Notes: generated by a model from the sequence alone, not told the origin. Counted from the stretch's first letter, positions 27,028 to 36,484 are shown. The stretch is DNA of 64,000 nt from Crocosphaera chwakensis CCY0110 (GCF_000169335.1 NZ_AAXW01000021.1:16488-80487), one strand, 5' to 3'. Program-made: numbers and translations.

Positions 27028-27069
27028 TTCATTAATTTGCGCTTGAGAACGAGTATATTTAGCTTTCAT
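27028..27069 (-). pseudogene. zur: Zur, 5' part (first 14 codons) of IS-interrupted gene
   Basis: ATG 27069 opens MKAKYTRSQAQINE and then runs into the IS end. KYTRSQxQI is the usual N-terminus of cyanobacterial Zur. Exactly 42 nt remain; the next codon resumes at 25196 on the other side of the element. Confidence 0.85.
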
Positions 27070-27174
27070 GATATTTTTACTTTCTAAGCAACGTGAGTTA
27101 GAAACTTTGGTAGTAACTAAAGGAACAATAGCTAGTAACTTGAGGCTAATTTTATTTATTAGGATTCTGTAGAA

Positions 27175-27189
27175 TAATAATCATTATCA
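27175..27189. promoter_or_regulatory. Zur box (upstream of zur)
   Basis: TAATAATCATTATCA, one mismatch to the palindrome, 105 bp upstream of the zur ATG. Suggests autoregulation of the intact ancestor. Confidence 0.75.
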
Positions 27190-27194
27190 TTATA

Positions 27195-27463
27195 TCCCGT
27201 TTGGGTTTGGGGTTTGGGGTTTGAGTAGTAAGTATGCTCTTCTACACTGTTAAAATATTTGCGGTCTCGCTGTTCGAGTGCAGAGCAACGCTGTCCCCGC
27301 TAAACCTATCTGAAATGACAAGCCTCAAACCCTTATAAATTTAGGTAGTGTATCATAAGTAGTGAAAATTTAATTTTTGCCTAAGTTTCTATTAAAATAA
27401 GGGGAAGGAGTGCAGGCTATCCGTCTATATGGTAGGGTTATTCAAGAGCAATAATAGAATCAT
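27195..27463. other. Non-coding gap between zur promoter and znuB
   Basis: I find no credible gene. A G/T-rich direct repeat of the unit TTTGGGG occupies about 27200-27225. The rest is AT-rich without clear hairpins. It may be decayed sequence. Confidence 0.4.
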
Positions 27464-28279
27464 TTAACCCTGCTGACACCATAAAGCCACTGCCAAAAAC
27501 CCAAACAACTGAACCAAAACAATACTAGGACCACTCGGTAGATCGATCGCACCAGAAATAACCATTCCCATTACCCCACTAAACGCACCCATACCAGCAG
27601 CAGTGGCTAAAAATGGTACAAACTGCTGACAAATTAATCTGGCAGTTGCAGCAGGAATAACTAAAAAACCATTAACCAATAAAATACCAACGGCACGAAT
27701 CGTTAGGGCGATCGTAATGGCTAAAAGCACGATAAAAAAATAACGATGGCTGCGAACGGGTACACCTTTTACTAAAGCTAAATCGCTATTAAGGGTAAGT
27801 AATATTTGCTCTGGTAAACTAATAAGAATCCAGGCTATCGTTACAGCTAAAATTAATAATAATAAAATCAAATCGGTATTGCTAATAGCTAAAATATCCC
27901 CAAATAAAATCGATAATAAATTACCCCGATATCCCTTTAAATAACTAAAACCAATGGTGCCTAAAGCGATGGAACCTGATAAGGAAATACACAATACTGT
28001 ATCGCTACCGAGATCAGTTCTGTCAATCAAATAAATAACTCCTAAACCAAAAGCAACGGTAAAACCCATTAACGTCCAAGTGGCAGGAAGTTCTAATAAC
28101 GCAGCTAAAACCACTCCCAACATTGCCGAATGTCCCACGGTATCGCCGAATAGAGAAAGACGACGCAGGATTAAAAAGCTACCCAAAATTCCCCCTAAAA
28201 TACCAAGCAGTACGCCACCCAGTATCGCCCGTTGCATAAAGGGTAGACTAAAAAGACTCAGGAAGTTTACTAGGTTCAT
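27464..28279 (-). CDS. znuB: Zinc ABC transporter permease ZnuB
   Basis: 271 residues with about eight hydrophobic segments. FMQRAILGGVLLGILGGILG near the N-terminus and LFGDTVGHSAMLGVVLA are signature segments of the ABC-3 metal permease family. It forms the inner-membrane channel with ZnuC. The start overlaps the znuC 3' end by 32 bp. Third gene of znuA-znuC-znuB; zur follows after about 400 bp. Confidence 0.93.
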   Translation of the reverse strand: MNLVNFLSLFSLPFMQRAILGGVLLGILGGILGSFLILRRLSLFGDTVGHSAMLGVVLAALLELPATWTLMGFTVAFGLGVIYLIDRTDLGSDTVLCISLSGSIALGTIGFSYLKGYRGNLLSILFGDILAISNTDLILLLLILAVTIAWILISLPEQILLTLNSDLALVKGVPVRSHRYFFIVLLAITIALTIRAVGILLVNGFLVIPAATARLICQQFVPFLATAAGMGAFSGVMGMVISGAIDLPSGPSIVLVQLFGFLAVALWCQQG

Positions 28280-29036
28280 GATGATGACAAGTAGGACTAA
28301 TTAAAGCACCGTATACGTGCAAGAGATTTTCGGGGGTGAGAGTGGTTTGAGGGGAACCTTGATAAAGTAAGCGACGGTTTAAACACATTACCGAGTCACA
28401 ATAGCGACTAACTAAATCTAAATCGTGGGAAACTTCCAAAATCGTCCAATTTTGTTCTTGTTTGAGATTATTGAGTAAAGCAGCAAATTCCATCTCTCCC
28501 GTAGCATCTACCCCTGCTAACGCTTCATCGAGAATTAAAAGACGACGAGGAACCACTAAACAATAAGCTAATAAAACTCGCTTTAATTCTCCTCCACTAA
28601 GAGTGCCGATTTTTTGATTTGCTTGTTTGGTTAGATGAACTTGTTCTAACGCTTGATGGATAATCTCTCGTTTTCGTTGGCGATCGCACCACCAATGTTG
28701 GCTATTTAAGCCTAAACCCACTAACTCCGATACGATTAAGGGGAAAGTGCGTTCAAAGGGAAACTTTTGGGGAATATAGCCAATTTCCTGTTTTAATCGC
28801 TTTGAACGTTTACCATTCCCATCAAACAAGGTAATTTCCCCTGACTGCGCTTCAACTAAACCTAAAATAGATTTAATTAAGGTACTTTTCCCTGCACCAT
28901 TTGGACCAATAATGGCTGTATGAGTCCCTGGCAATAATTCAAAAGAAACATTATCGACTGCTAGATATTCCCCACGCATTACCGATAAATCTTTCACTTT
29001 AATGATGGGTTGGGTAATAGATAGGTTTTGGTACAT
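28248..29036 (-). CDS. znuC: Zinc ABC transporter ATP-binding protein ZnuC
   Basis: 262 residues. Walker A GPNGAGKSTLI, signature LSGGELKRVLLA, Walker B RLLILDEALAG and the H-loop EVSHD are present. It powers zinc uptake with ZnuB. The C-terminus (SPTCHHHEPSK) has a small His cluster that could sense metal. It lies 54 bp after znuA. Confidence 0.94.
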   Translation of the reverse strand: MYQNLSITQPIIKVKDLSVMRGEYLAVDNVSFELLPGTHTAIIGPNGAGKSTLIKSILGLVEAQSGEITLFDGNGKRSKRLKQEIGYIPQKFPFERTFPLIVSELVGLGLNSQHWWCDRQRKREIIHQALEQVHLTKQANQKIGTLSGGELKRVLLAYCLVVPRRLLILDEALAGVDATGEMEFAALLNNLKQEQNWTILEVSHDLDLVSRYCDSVMCLNRRLLYQGSPQTTLTPENLLHVYGALISPTCHHHEPSKLPESF

Positions 29037-29090
29037 TCAATTTACTAATTTGATTCAAAAGAGCCGCAAAACAAGAAAAGCTATCACTTA

Positions 29091-30125
29091 TTAAGTATTT
29101 TGACAGGCTCTTGACAATGCCTCCAAATTACTCCGCATTACTTGAAAATAATATTGGGGATCGGTTTCCCCTGCCTCAAGAGGGTTAATCGCTTCAAGAG
29201 ATAGATTTAAGTCACTGGATATTTGCTCAATGCGCTTGTCTTCAATTCCTGGTTCAGTTAATAAAGCTTTAACAGAATGTTCCTCAGTTATTTGTTTTAT
29301 TCGTTGGATATCTTGGGGAGTCATGCTCTCTTCAGGAATTTCTACTATTGCTTCTTGTTCGAGTCCGTAGCGTTGCGCTAGATAGGGAAAAGCATCGTGA
29401 AAAGTAATAAAGTTACAACCTTGAACGGGGGCTAATTTTTCTTTAAATTCATTATCTAGCTGTTGTAGTTGTTCAATATAAGCTTGAGCATTGCTACGAT
29501 AGCTATCTGCATTACTGGGGTCAATTTCAATTAACCTATCTCTAATATTAGCGACCTGTTGTTGCGCTAAAACAGGATCTAACCAGACGTGAGGATTTCC
29601 TTCTGGATGGTGATGTCCGTGTCCATGTTCATCATGTTTGTGTTCGTCATGTCCATGTTCATCATGTTTGTGTTCATCATGTCCATGTTCCCCTTCCATT
29701 GCTTCTATTCCTTCACTAGCATCAATTTGTTGAAGTTCAGAATTACCTGCATTGGCAACTAAATCTGATAGAAACGCTTCCATCCCCAAACCATTTTCTA
29801 CTAAAACATCTGCTTGTGCTAACAGTTTTGCATCGTCTGGGGTAGCTTGATAGTCGTGAACTTCTGCACCAGGGGAAATCAAAATATCGACTTGTCCGGT
29901 ATCTCCAACTACAGCTTTAGTAAACAAATGAACCGGTAAGAAAGTAGTAACAATCTTGGGACCTGAACTTGTTTCGGGTGTGGAATCAGAACTGCTTGGA
30001 GGTGTGGGTTCTGTTCCACAAGCGAGCGCCATTAAACCAGTGACAGCAGTAATTACAAAGCGTTGTAAAGATGCCTTGGGACGAAGACGATCGAGTACAT
30101 AGAGAGATTCAGCAGTAAAACTCAT
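29091..30125 (-). CDS. znuA: Zinc ABC transporter substrate-binding protein ZnuA
   Basis: 344 residues. An unusual N-terminal extension of about 24 residues precedes the hydrophobic segment FVITAVTGLMALACG, whose Cys is the likely lipidation site. A His/Asp/Glu-rich loop (HDEHKHDEHGHDEHKHDEHG, about 145-170) typical of cluster A-I zinc proteins precedes NPHVWLDP. Conserved His in TFHDAFPYLAQRYG binds zinc. The extension and promoter resemble those of hemB. Two Zur boxes lie upstream. Confidence 0.94.
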   Translation of the reverse strand: MSFTAESLYVLDRLRPKASLQRFVITAVTGLMALACGTEPTPPSSSDSTPETSSGPKIVTTFLPVHLFTKAVVGDTGQVDILISPGAEVHDYQATPDDAKLLAQADVLVENGLGMEAFLSDLVANAGNSELQQIDASEGIEAMEGEHGHDEHKHDEHGHDEHKHDEHGHGHHHPEGNPHVWLDPVLAQQQVANIRDRLIEIDPSNADSYRSNAQAYIEQLQQLDNEFKEKLAPVQGCNFITFHDAFPYLAQRYGLEQEAIVEIPEESMTPQDIQRIKQITEEHSVKALLTEPGIEDKRIEQISSDLNLSLEAINPLEAGETDPQYYFQVMRSNLEALSRACQNT

Positions 30126-30155
30126 GATGTTTAGTGGAGAACTGGTTCATTAAAA

Positions 30156-30170
30156 TGATAACCATTATTA
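30156..30170. promoter_or_regulatory. Zur box A (znuA / FAD oxidoreductase divergent promoter)
   Basis: TGATAACCATTATTA, 30 bp upstream of the znuA ATG, the same distance as box A of hemB. Confidence 0.75.
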
Positions 30171-30175
30171 TACAA

Positions 30176-30190
30176 TGAGAATGATTATCG
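30176..30190. promoter_or_regulatory. Zur box B (znuA / FAD oxidoreductase divergent promoter)
   Basis: TGAGAATGATTATCG, 5 bp beyond box A and 20 bp upstream of the GTG of the plus-strand FAD gene (30211). Confidence 0.75.
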
Positions 30191-30210
30191 TTAATTTTAA
30201 TTAATCCGCA

Positions 30211-31422
30211 GTGGCACTACCTAATTATATAGACCTAGCAATTGTTGGGGCAGGAGTTCAGGCTCTAACGTTAACCACCCATCTCTTACAAAAACGTGCA
30301 AAGTATTATCATAAATTTTTAGCTTTTGATCCCAGTCAAACTTGGCTGAGTCAATGGCAGCAACAATTTGCAGCTCAACAAATTCCTTGTTTAAGATCCC
30401 CTGCGGTTCATCACCCAGATCCTAATCCCCATCAATTAAGAACCTTTGCTGAACATCGGCATCATGAACTGTTCCCTCCCTATGATAGACCAGGTACGAA
30501 GCTATTTCATGATTTTTGTGATGAAGTTATTCGTCGCTGGAAGTTAGAAGATAAAGTTTATCGGGGCAAAGTCGTAGACATTTTACCCATTAAACGTGCT
30601 TTGCATCCTCGGTTTCAATTGGTTTTAGATACGGAAGAAACCATTATGACTCGTAGAGTGGTATTGGCTACGGGAAGTGGGAAAATGCAGTTTCCTGACT
30701 GGGTAGAGAAGATTCCGCTCAATTATCCTTCAGAGACATTGTGTCATTCTCAACAGGTAAATCTCAACCAACTTAAGTTAACAGGAGAAAGGATATTAAT
30801 TGTTGGTGGTGGTTTAAGTAGCGGACATTTAGCTAAAGGTGCAATAAATTTAGGTGCAACTGTTACTTTGATGACGAGAAAGCAGTTACAAGAAAAAATT
30901 TTTGATGCTGATCCTGGTTGGTTAGGGCCAAAATATCTTAAAGACTTTCACGCTGAAACTGATTGGTATGTTCGTTATCAGCAAATACAGCAAGCACGTA
31001 ATGGTGGTTCAATGACTCCTGAAATGATGCTGCAATTAAGAAAGGCATCTCATGAAGGTAAAATACAAATTGAAGAATGCTGTCAAGTTAGAGAGGCACA
31101 TTGGCAAAATAATCTTTGGCAGGTTGGTTGTCACGATGGAAACAAGCATCAGTTTGATCGTATTTGGTTAGCTACTGGTACAACATTCAACACAAAAGAG
31201 CATCCCCTATTGCAAAACGTACTGGAGACTTATCCGACAGAAATCGTTAACGGTTTGCCGGTACTAGATGAACATTTACGTCTGCCTAAGTCCAACTTTT
31301 TTATTATGGGTGGTTTAACTGCTTTACAAATTGGCCCTGTTGCTAGAAATATTCATGGTGGGAAAATGGCTTGTCGACGTATTGTACCAGCCATTATTAA
31401 ACCTAGTTTGGCCATTGGATGA
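30211..31422 (+). CDS. FAD/NAD(P)-binding oxidoreductase, N-hydroxylase-like
   Basis: 403 residues from GTG 30211. FAD motif LAIVGAGVQALTLTTHLL at the N-terminus, NADPH motif ILIVGGGLSSGHLAKG (about 195-210), and the ATGS/ATGTTF motif pair of class B flavin monooxygenases, including lysine/ornithine N-hydroxylase-like proteins. AVHHPDPNPHQL contains several His. Divergent from znuA with shared Zur boxes. A decayed second copy is at 22924. A zincophore-modifying role is tempting but not shown; no NRPS or siderophore synthase is visible. Confidence 0.78.
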   Translation: MALPNYIDLAIVGAGVQALTLTTHLLQKRAKYYHKFLAFDPSQTWLSQWQQQFAAQQIPCLRSPAVHHPDPNPHQLRTFAEHRHHELFPPYDRPGTKLFHDFCDEVIRRWKLEDKVYRGKVVDILPIKRALHPRFQLVLDTEETIMTRRVVLATGSGKMQFPDWVEKIPLNYPSETLCHSQQVNLNQLKLTGERILIVGGGLSSGHLAKGAINLGATVTLMTRKQLQEKIFDADPGWLGPKYLKDFHAETDWYVRYQQIQQARNGGSMTPEMMLQLRKASHEGKIQIEECCQVREAHWQNNLWQVGCHDGNKHQFDRIWLATGTTFNTKEHPLLQNVLETYPTEIVNGLPVLDEHLRLPKSNFFIMGGLTALQIGPVARNIHGGKMACRRIVPAIIKPSLAIG

Positions 31423-31547
31423 TTTTTTCCTTGAAGATGCGATTCTGAGTCTAGTCCACTCCACTCTTCAATATAGACTCCCCCATAGAGTTATTCGATT
31501 TGATCTATAAATAACAGATTCTGAGAAGCTGAAACTTCTCTCATTTT

Positions 31548-31751
31548 CTATTGATATTCTAACCCATCGTCTTTTGTCCAAATTCCTTGAGTTTTTTCTA
31601 ACAAAGCCTCAAAATCTTCTGATGTAGCTTCATTTTCTTCTTTAGTAACTTCAATATTAATTGTCAATTTAGTTCCTTTCTTAAAAGGTAAATTCTCAAG
31701 AACAATTTGCTGAGATTCATCTAAAGTTAGTTGAGTTTGATAAGAAGTCAT
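31548..31751 (-). CDS. Small antitoxin-like protein
   Basis: 67 residues from ATG 31751. An N-terminal beta-rich half (TQLTLDESQQIVLENLPFKK) resembles AbrB-like or type II antitoxin DNA-binding domains; the acidic C-terminal half ends near GIWTKDDGLEYQ, a form common in cyanobacterial antitoxins. No toxin partner lies next to it. Confidence 0.5.
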   Translation of the reverse strand: MTSYQTQLTLDESQQIVLENLPFKKGTKLTINIEVTKEENEATSEDFEALLEKTQGIWTKDDGLEYQ

Positions 31752-31944
31752 TTTTTCTAATTTATAAGGATATTTAAACAATATTTGAGAATCAGTCCAG
31801 TTAAACTTCCAATCCTAATTTGTTTTGCTTAATTTGTTCCTCCTTCTTATTATAGCCCATCATTAGGTTTTGATTCTGTTCCAACAAACCTACCAATTTT
31901 CTTTTCAACAAATAGCTTAACAAAGCAATAATCGGTTACTCATG

Positions 31945-31952
31945 GCTAGCGC
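31945..31952 (+). promoter_or_regulatory. GCTAGCGC octamer, copy 1
   Basis: Exact octamer 32 nt before the ATG of the strawberry-notch-type gene (31985). First of 14 exact copies and the left edge of the GC-richer module. Confidence 0.7.
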
Positions 31953-31984
31953 CGATAAGGTGAAAGCTATAGAGGTAACATTAT

Positions 31985-34900
31985 ATGAACACCGAACAGA
32001 TGTCTTTATTCGGGTTGGTAGAATCCACTGCACCGACCCAGAAACCAAAGAAAGCCTCTCATAAAAGACGAAAACCTACGAAGCCTTCCTCTCATAAAAG
32101 TTCTTCACTCACCCAAGGTTCATTATTCAGTGGTCTATCTTTGGGTAGTCCAGTGATTGGGACAGGAACCTTACTAACTGTAGCCGAGAAGCTGCTTTCT
32201 TACCTGTCGATTAATCAGAAAATAACCTCAAGTCTCCTCAAACAAACCATGAACGAAGCTTTTGGCGGTACAGATAGCCAAGGGCGTTGGAACTGGAAAC
32301 AAGCCTATAATGCTGTGGAATTATCCTTAGTCTTGTGGGTGAGAAAATACCACGGAACGCTCGCTGAACACCCAATGGTAGCCGTCAAAGAACTTATTGA
32401 GTTACAAACCCTATTACCGACTCATACTCTACGCTCTGAAGAATCGGTAAAACTTCAACAGTTCAGTACCCCTTTACCTTTAGCGTATTTAGTGGGTGAA
32501 GCTGCTCAAATCACCTCTAAAGATGTAGTGTTAGAGCCAAGTGCAGGAACCGGCCTACTCGCTATTTGGCCTGAGATTAAAGGGGCATCGCTGATTCTCA
32601 ATGAAATTAGCGAAGATCGAATCGAATGCCTAAAGCAAGGCTTTTCACACAAAGTCTATAACTACAATGCAGAGCAAATCGACAATCTGCTCCCAACTCA
32701 GCATAAACCGACTGTCGTAGTTATGAACCCACCGTTTACCACCCATCTCCATAGCAAGAAGAAGGGGTGTAGTGCAGCTTTAGCTCACATTCGTTCAGCA
32801 TTGCACAGATTAAGTGCAGGAGGACGATTAGTTACACTAAGTTCTGATTCGTTCTCACCCAATAGCACAACATGGGGCGACGCGATCGCAGCGTTACCCG
32901 GTAAAGTCGTTTTCAGTGTTGGTATCGAAGGTAAGACCTACTACAAACATGGCACAACTATTGATACCAGACTTACGGTAATTGATAAAGTTGACGAGGC
33001 AGACTCTTACATTGTCGACAAATGCTTAAATCTCGATGAAATCGCTGACTTGATTGACACTAAAATCCCACCTCGACAAAAGGTTAAGAAGCATCAGTCA
33101 TCAGTCGTAGTTCCTATCACAAAACCTAGCAAAAAGACTAAGAAAGTCAAAGAAGATACAAGGCCACAAGCAAAAGTATCTTTCGATGATGTCATTACCG
33201 TTGATTACAACGTTATTGATTGGCGAGATGAGGGTGAGTACCTCAACGATGATGGGATCTATGAGCGTTATATGCCTCAAACCATCAATATCAAAGCAGC
33301 TAAAGTTCATCCAACTAAACTCGTTGAATCAGCCGCAATGGCAGCGATCGCACCACCCACACCAACCTACAAACCTAAGCTACCAAAGGCGGTGATTGAG
33401 CAAGGCTTACTCTCTGATGCTCAATTAGAAAGTGTCATTTATGCAGGGAATAGCCATGAGCAATTCTTACCTGATTGGTTTATGTATGATGCTGACCACG
33501 ACACTTTAGAACGAGTCCCTGAAGGAACCAAAGAAGCTAAGCATTACCGCAAAGCATGGTTTAACGGAGACGGTACAGGGGTAGGAAAAGGACGCCAGTG
33601 TGCCGGGATTATCCTCGATAATTGGCTAAAAGGTCGCAGGAAAGCGGTGTGGATTTCCAAGAGTAACGCTTTACTTGAAGATGCTCGGAGAGACTGGAAA
33701 GCCCTTGGTGGTGATCCTGCTCAGGTAGTACCTCTATCCAAGTTCAAGCAAGGAGATCCCGTTGTTCTCAACGAAGGAATCCTCTTCTTGACCTATGCCA
33801 CATTGAGAAGTCCCGCAAAAGCAAACAAATGTTCTCGTGTTGAGCAAATTATAGAGTGGCTTGGCGAAGACAGTGATAACGTTATTGTCTTTGATGAGTC
33901 TCATGCTATGGCCAATGCGGTAGCAGAATACGGCGAACGAGGTCTCAAAGCAGCCTCTCAACAGGGATTGGCAGGGTTACGTCTTCAACGAGTCTTAGCC
34001 AATGCGAGGTTTGTCTTTGTATCAGCTACAGGCGCCAGTAAGTTAGAGAATCTTAGTTACTTAGAACGGTTAGGGCTCTGGAACTCAGAGATTTTGCCCT
34101 TTATCAACCGAGAAGATTTCTTATCCCAAGTAGCCGAGGGTGGGATTGCTGCTTTAGAAGTAGTAGCCCGCGACCTTAAGGCTATGGGTCTCTACTTAGC
34201 TCGTAGTGTGAGTTTTGATGGTGTTGAGTACGAAATCATTGAACACGAACTCAACGAGGCTCAAGTGGCGATGTACAACCGGTATGCCGACGCTTACCAG
34301 ATTATCTATCAGAACATTGAGAAAGCCCTTGAGCTTACGGGAATCAGCAGCAAGTTCGGTAGTACAAATGGCAGGGCAAAATCCTCCGTCTATTCTCGGT
34401 TTGAAAGCACTAAACAACGATTCTTCGGTCATCTGATTACCTCGATTAAATGTCCGACTCTACTCAAACAGATAGAAGCGGATATGAAAGAGGGGAAAGC
34501 AGCCGTGATTCAACTGATTTCAACCGATGAAGCCCTTTTGAACAGACGACTAGACGAAATTCCAGTCAGTCAATGGAATGATATCAACGTTGATATTACT
34601 CCACGAGAATACCTCTTTGATTATCTGATCAACGGATTCCCAATACATCAATATGAGAGCTTCACAGATGATAACGGCAATGAGCGTAGTCAACTTATGA
34701 CCGATTCACTGGATAATCCTATACCCTGTCAAGAAGCATTACGTCAAAGGGATGCTCTCATCGAAGAACTCTCCTTGTTACCACCTTTGCCATCAGCATT
34801 AGACCAAATCATTAACCATTTTGGGTATGAAGCGGTGGCTGAAGTGACAGGACGCTCAAAGCGAATCATCCGAGTCACGAAAGAGGGTAGCGATCGCATG

Positions 34901-36430
34901 ATGGTCGATAAACGGTCGAGCTCTGCAAACTTAGCAGAATCCCAGTTGTTCATGGATGACGAGAAGCAGATTCTTGTCTTCTCCCAGGCAGGAGGAACAG
35001 GTAGGTCGTACCACGCCAATAGAAGTTGCCAGAATCAACGCCCACGGGTGCATTATCTCTTAGAAGGCGGCTGGCAAGCTGATGTCGCTATACAGGGACT
35101 TGGGAGAACCAACCGCAGTAACCAAGCTCAACCTCCCTTATATCGTGTGATTTGCACCGACATCAAAGGGGAGAAACGCTTCACCAGCACTATCGCCAGA
35201 CGGTTAGCTAGTTTAGGAGCGTTGACCAAAGGTGAACGCAAAACAGGCAATCAGGGACTCTTCCGAGAAGAGGATAACCTAGAGTCTGTTTATGCTAAAC
35301 AGGCGTTACGGACATTGTACTTCAGCCTCTATAAAGGACTAGTTGAAGGTATGACTTTAGCGGAATTCGAGAGAATTTCAGGGTTAAATCTCCTAACCAA
35401 AGAAGGAGATTTCAAAGCTGAACTTCCTCCCATGAAAACCTTCCTCAATCGAGTCTTAGCGATGCGGTTAGAGGATCAAGAAATCCTGTTTACCACGTTG
35501 GAGATGTGCATTAGTTCTGCCATTGAGAAAGCTAAGGAAGCAGGGATCTATGAAATGGGTGTCGAGACTATCAAAGCTGAAAAGCTAGAAGTGGTAAACC
35601 GACAACAACTCTATCAAGACCCTGTGACTGGAGGAACCAGTTACGCGGTTGAAATCCAGAAAACTGAACTGAATCGGATACTCAGCTTAGACGAGGCCAT
35701 TAGATTAGGCAGTTATAGTGACACCTTCTTCGCTAAGAACCAAATGTCAAATCAAGTAGCAGTTGTCACTTCAACCACCAGCGTAGTTAACAAAGATGGT
35801 ATTAGCGAACCGAGATTCAGCTTAACTCGTCCTTGTAACACTACCAAAATGAGACGTTGGGAATTCGACAACTCCTTATGGACTAAGGTTGATGCTGAAA
35901 CATTCAAACAAGGGTGGGAACAACAGATTGCCCAAGAACCTGAATTCATCGAATCCACTTTCTACCTGATTACGGGTGTCCTCTTACCGATTTGGAAAAG
36001 GCTTGACAATAACCAGATGCGAATATACCGCATTCACACCGAAGATGGTGAGCGGTTACTAGGTCGTGCTGTCAGCGAAAGCGCCATGACTTACATTGCC
36101 AGAAGCTTTGAATTGAGCCATGAACGGACAATCGAGGATATCTACGAATCGGTGATGAACCAGGGAACAAAAGAATCCCTAACTGAGAAACTAGAGCTAA
36201 GAAAAGTGTTAGTCCGAGGGGATTACCGGCTAGAAATTGTAGGACATAACTCGACCATTGAATTGCAATGGCTCAAACAATTGGGAGTTCAAAGCGAATA
36301 CGTTAGCCATAAACTCCGTGCCTTTGTACCTCTAGAAAACGCTATTGCCGTTCTCAAAACTATTCAAGAATCCTATCAAAGAAGCGATCCGCAAAGCGGA
36401 TCTCGCCAAAGGCGAGCGCGCTTTTCTTGA
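31985..36430 (+). CDS. Strawberry-notch-type SNF2 helicase fused to an N6-adenine methyltransferase-like domain
   Basis: 1481 residues. About 180-350 is a Rossmann methyltransferase-like domain with motif I VLEPSAGTGLLA (about 181) and catalytic-type NPPF (about 246). About 520-830 is a superfamily 2 ATPase domain: GDGTGVGKGRQCAG replaces a canonical Walker A, Walker B is VIVFDESHAMAN. The C-terminal helicase lobe has GLGRTNRSNQAQP (motif VI-like, about 1037). Such proteins occur on cyanobacterial plasmids and phages and may act in replication or defence evasion. The last residues are encoded by palindromic repeats. Leading gene of the module. Confidence 0.85.
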   Translation: MNTEQMSLFGLVESTAPTQKPKKASHKRRKPTKPSSHKSSSLTQGSLFSGLSLGSPVIGTGTLLTVAEKLLSYLSINQKITSSLLKQTMNEAFGGTDSQGRWNWKQAYNAVELSLVLWVRKYHGTLAEHPMVAVKELIELQTLLPTHTLRSEESVKLQQFSTPLPLAYLVGEAAQITSKDVVLEPSAGTGLLAIWPEIKGASLILNEISEDRIECLKQGFSHKVYNYNAEQIDNLLPTQHKPTVVVMNPPFTTHLHSKKKGCSAALAHIRSALHRLSAGGRLVTLSSDSFSPNSTTWGDAIAALPGKVVFSVGIEGKTYYKHGTTIDTRLTVIDKVDEADSYIVDKCLNLDEIADLIDTKIPPRQKVKKHQSSVVVPITKPSKKTKKVKEDTRPQAKVSFDDVITVDYNVIDWRDEGEYLNDDGIYERYMPQTINIKAAKVHPTKLVESAAMAAIAPPTPTYKPKLPKAVIEQGLLSDAQLESVIYAGNSHEQFLPDWFMYDADHDTLERVPEGTKEAKHYRKAWFNGDGTGVGKGRQCAGIILDNWLKGRRKAVWISKSNALLEDARRDWKALGGDPAQVVPLSKFKQGDPVVLNEGILFLTYATLRSPAKANKCSRVEQIIEWLGEDSDNVIVFDESHAMANAVAEYGERGLKAASQQGLAGLRLQRVLANARFVFVSATGASKLENLSYLERLGLWNSEILPFINREDFLSQVAEGGIAALEVVARDLKAMGLYLARSVSFDGVEYEIIEHELNEAQVAMYNRYADAYQIIYQNIEKALELTGISSKFGSTNGRAKSSVYSRFESTKQRFFGHLITSIKCPTLLKQIEADMKEGKAAVIQLISTDEALLNRRLDEIPVSQWNDINVDITPREYLFDYLINGFPIHQYESFTDDNGNERSQLMTDSLDNPIPCQEALRQRDALIEELSLLPPLPSALDQIINHFGYEAVAEVTGRSKRIIRVTKEGSDRMMVDKRSSSANLAESQLFMDDEKQILVFSQAGGTGRSYHANRSCQNQRPRVHYLLEGGWQADVAIQGLGRTNRSNQAQPPLYRVICTDIKGEKRFTSTIARRLASLGALTKGERKTGNQGLFREEDNLESVYAKQALRTLYFSLYKGLVEGMTLAEFERISGLNLLTKEGDFKAELPPMKTFLNRVLAMRLEDQEILFTTLEMCISSAIEKAKEAGIYEMGVETIKAEKLEVVNRQQLYQDPVTGGTSYAVEIQKTELNRILSLDEAIRLGSYSDTFFAKNQMSNQVAVVTSTTSVVNKDGISEPRFSLTRPCNTTKMRRWEFDNSLWTKVDAETFKQGWEQQIAQEPEFIESTFYLITGVLLPIWKRLDNNQMRIYRIHTEDGERLLGRAVSESAMTYIARSFELSHERTIEDIYESVMNQGTKESLTEKLELRKVLVRGDYRLEIVGHNSTIELQWLKQLGVQSEYVSHKLRAFVPLENAIAVLKTIQESYQRSDPQSGSRQRRARFS
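36384..36422. repeat. Tandem small palindromes in the 3' end of the helicase gene
   Basis: GATCCGC-AAA-GCGGATC (36387-36403) is followed at once by CTCGCC-AAA-GGCGAG (36402-36417). Two adjacent hairpins with AAA loops are typical of cyanobacterial small dispersed repeats; they encode the low-complexity tail DPQSGSRQRRARFS. Confidence 0.7.
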
Positions 36431-36436
36431 TAGCTA

Positions 36437-36476
36437 AGAACAGGCTACTTCGGTAGTCCCTGTTCTCTTTCTTTTT
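36437..36476 (+). terminator. Intrinsic terminator of the helicase gene
   Basis: AGAACAGG(CTAC-TTCG-GTAG)CCTGTTCT-like stem from 36437 to 36466, then CTTTCTTTTT. The next GCTAGCGC octamer begins directly after the T-run. Confidence 0.8.
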
Positions 36477-36484
36477 GCTAGCGC
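36477..36484 (+). promoter_or_regulatory. GCTAGCGC octamer, copy 2
   Basis: Abuts the T-run of the preceding terminator; 36 nt before the dnaN-like ATG. Confidence 0.72.

Noticed and set aside
29630..29700. Short tandem repeat GTTCATCATGTTTGTG-like in znuA
   Set aside because: It encodes the HDEHKHDEHG metal-binding loop, normal for ZnuA, and is not a separate element.
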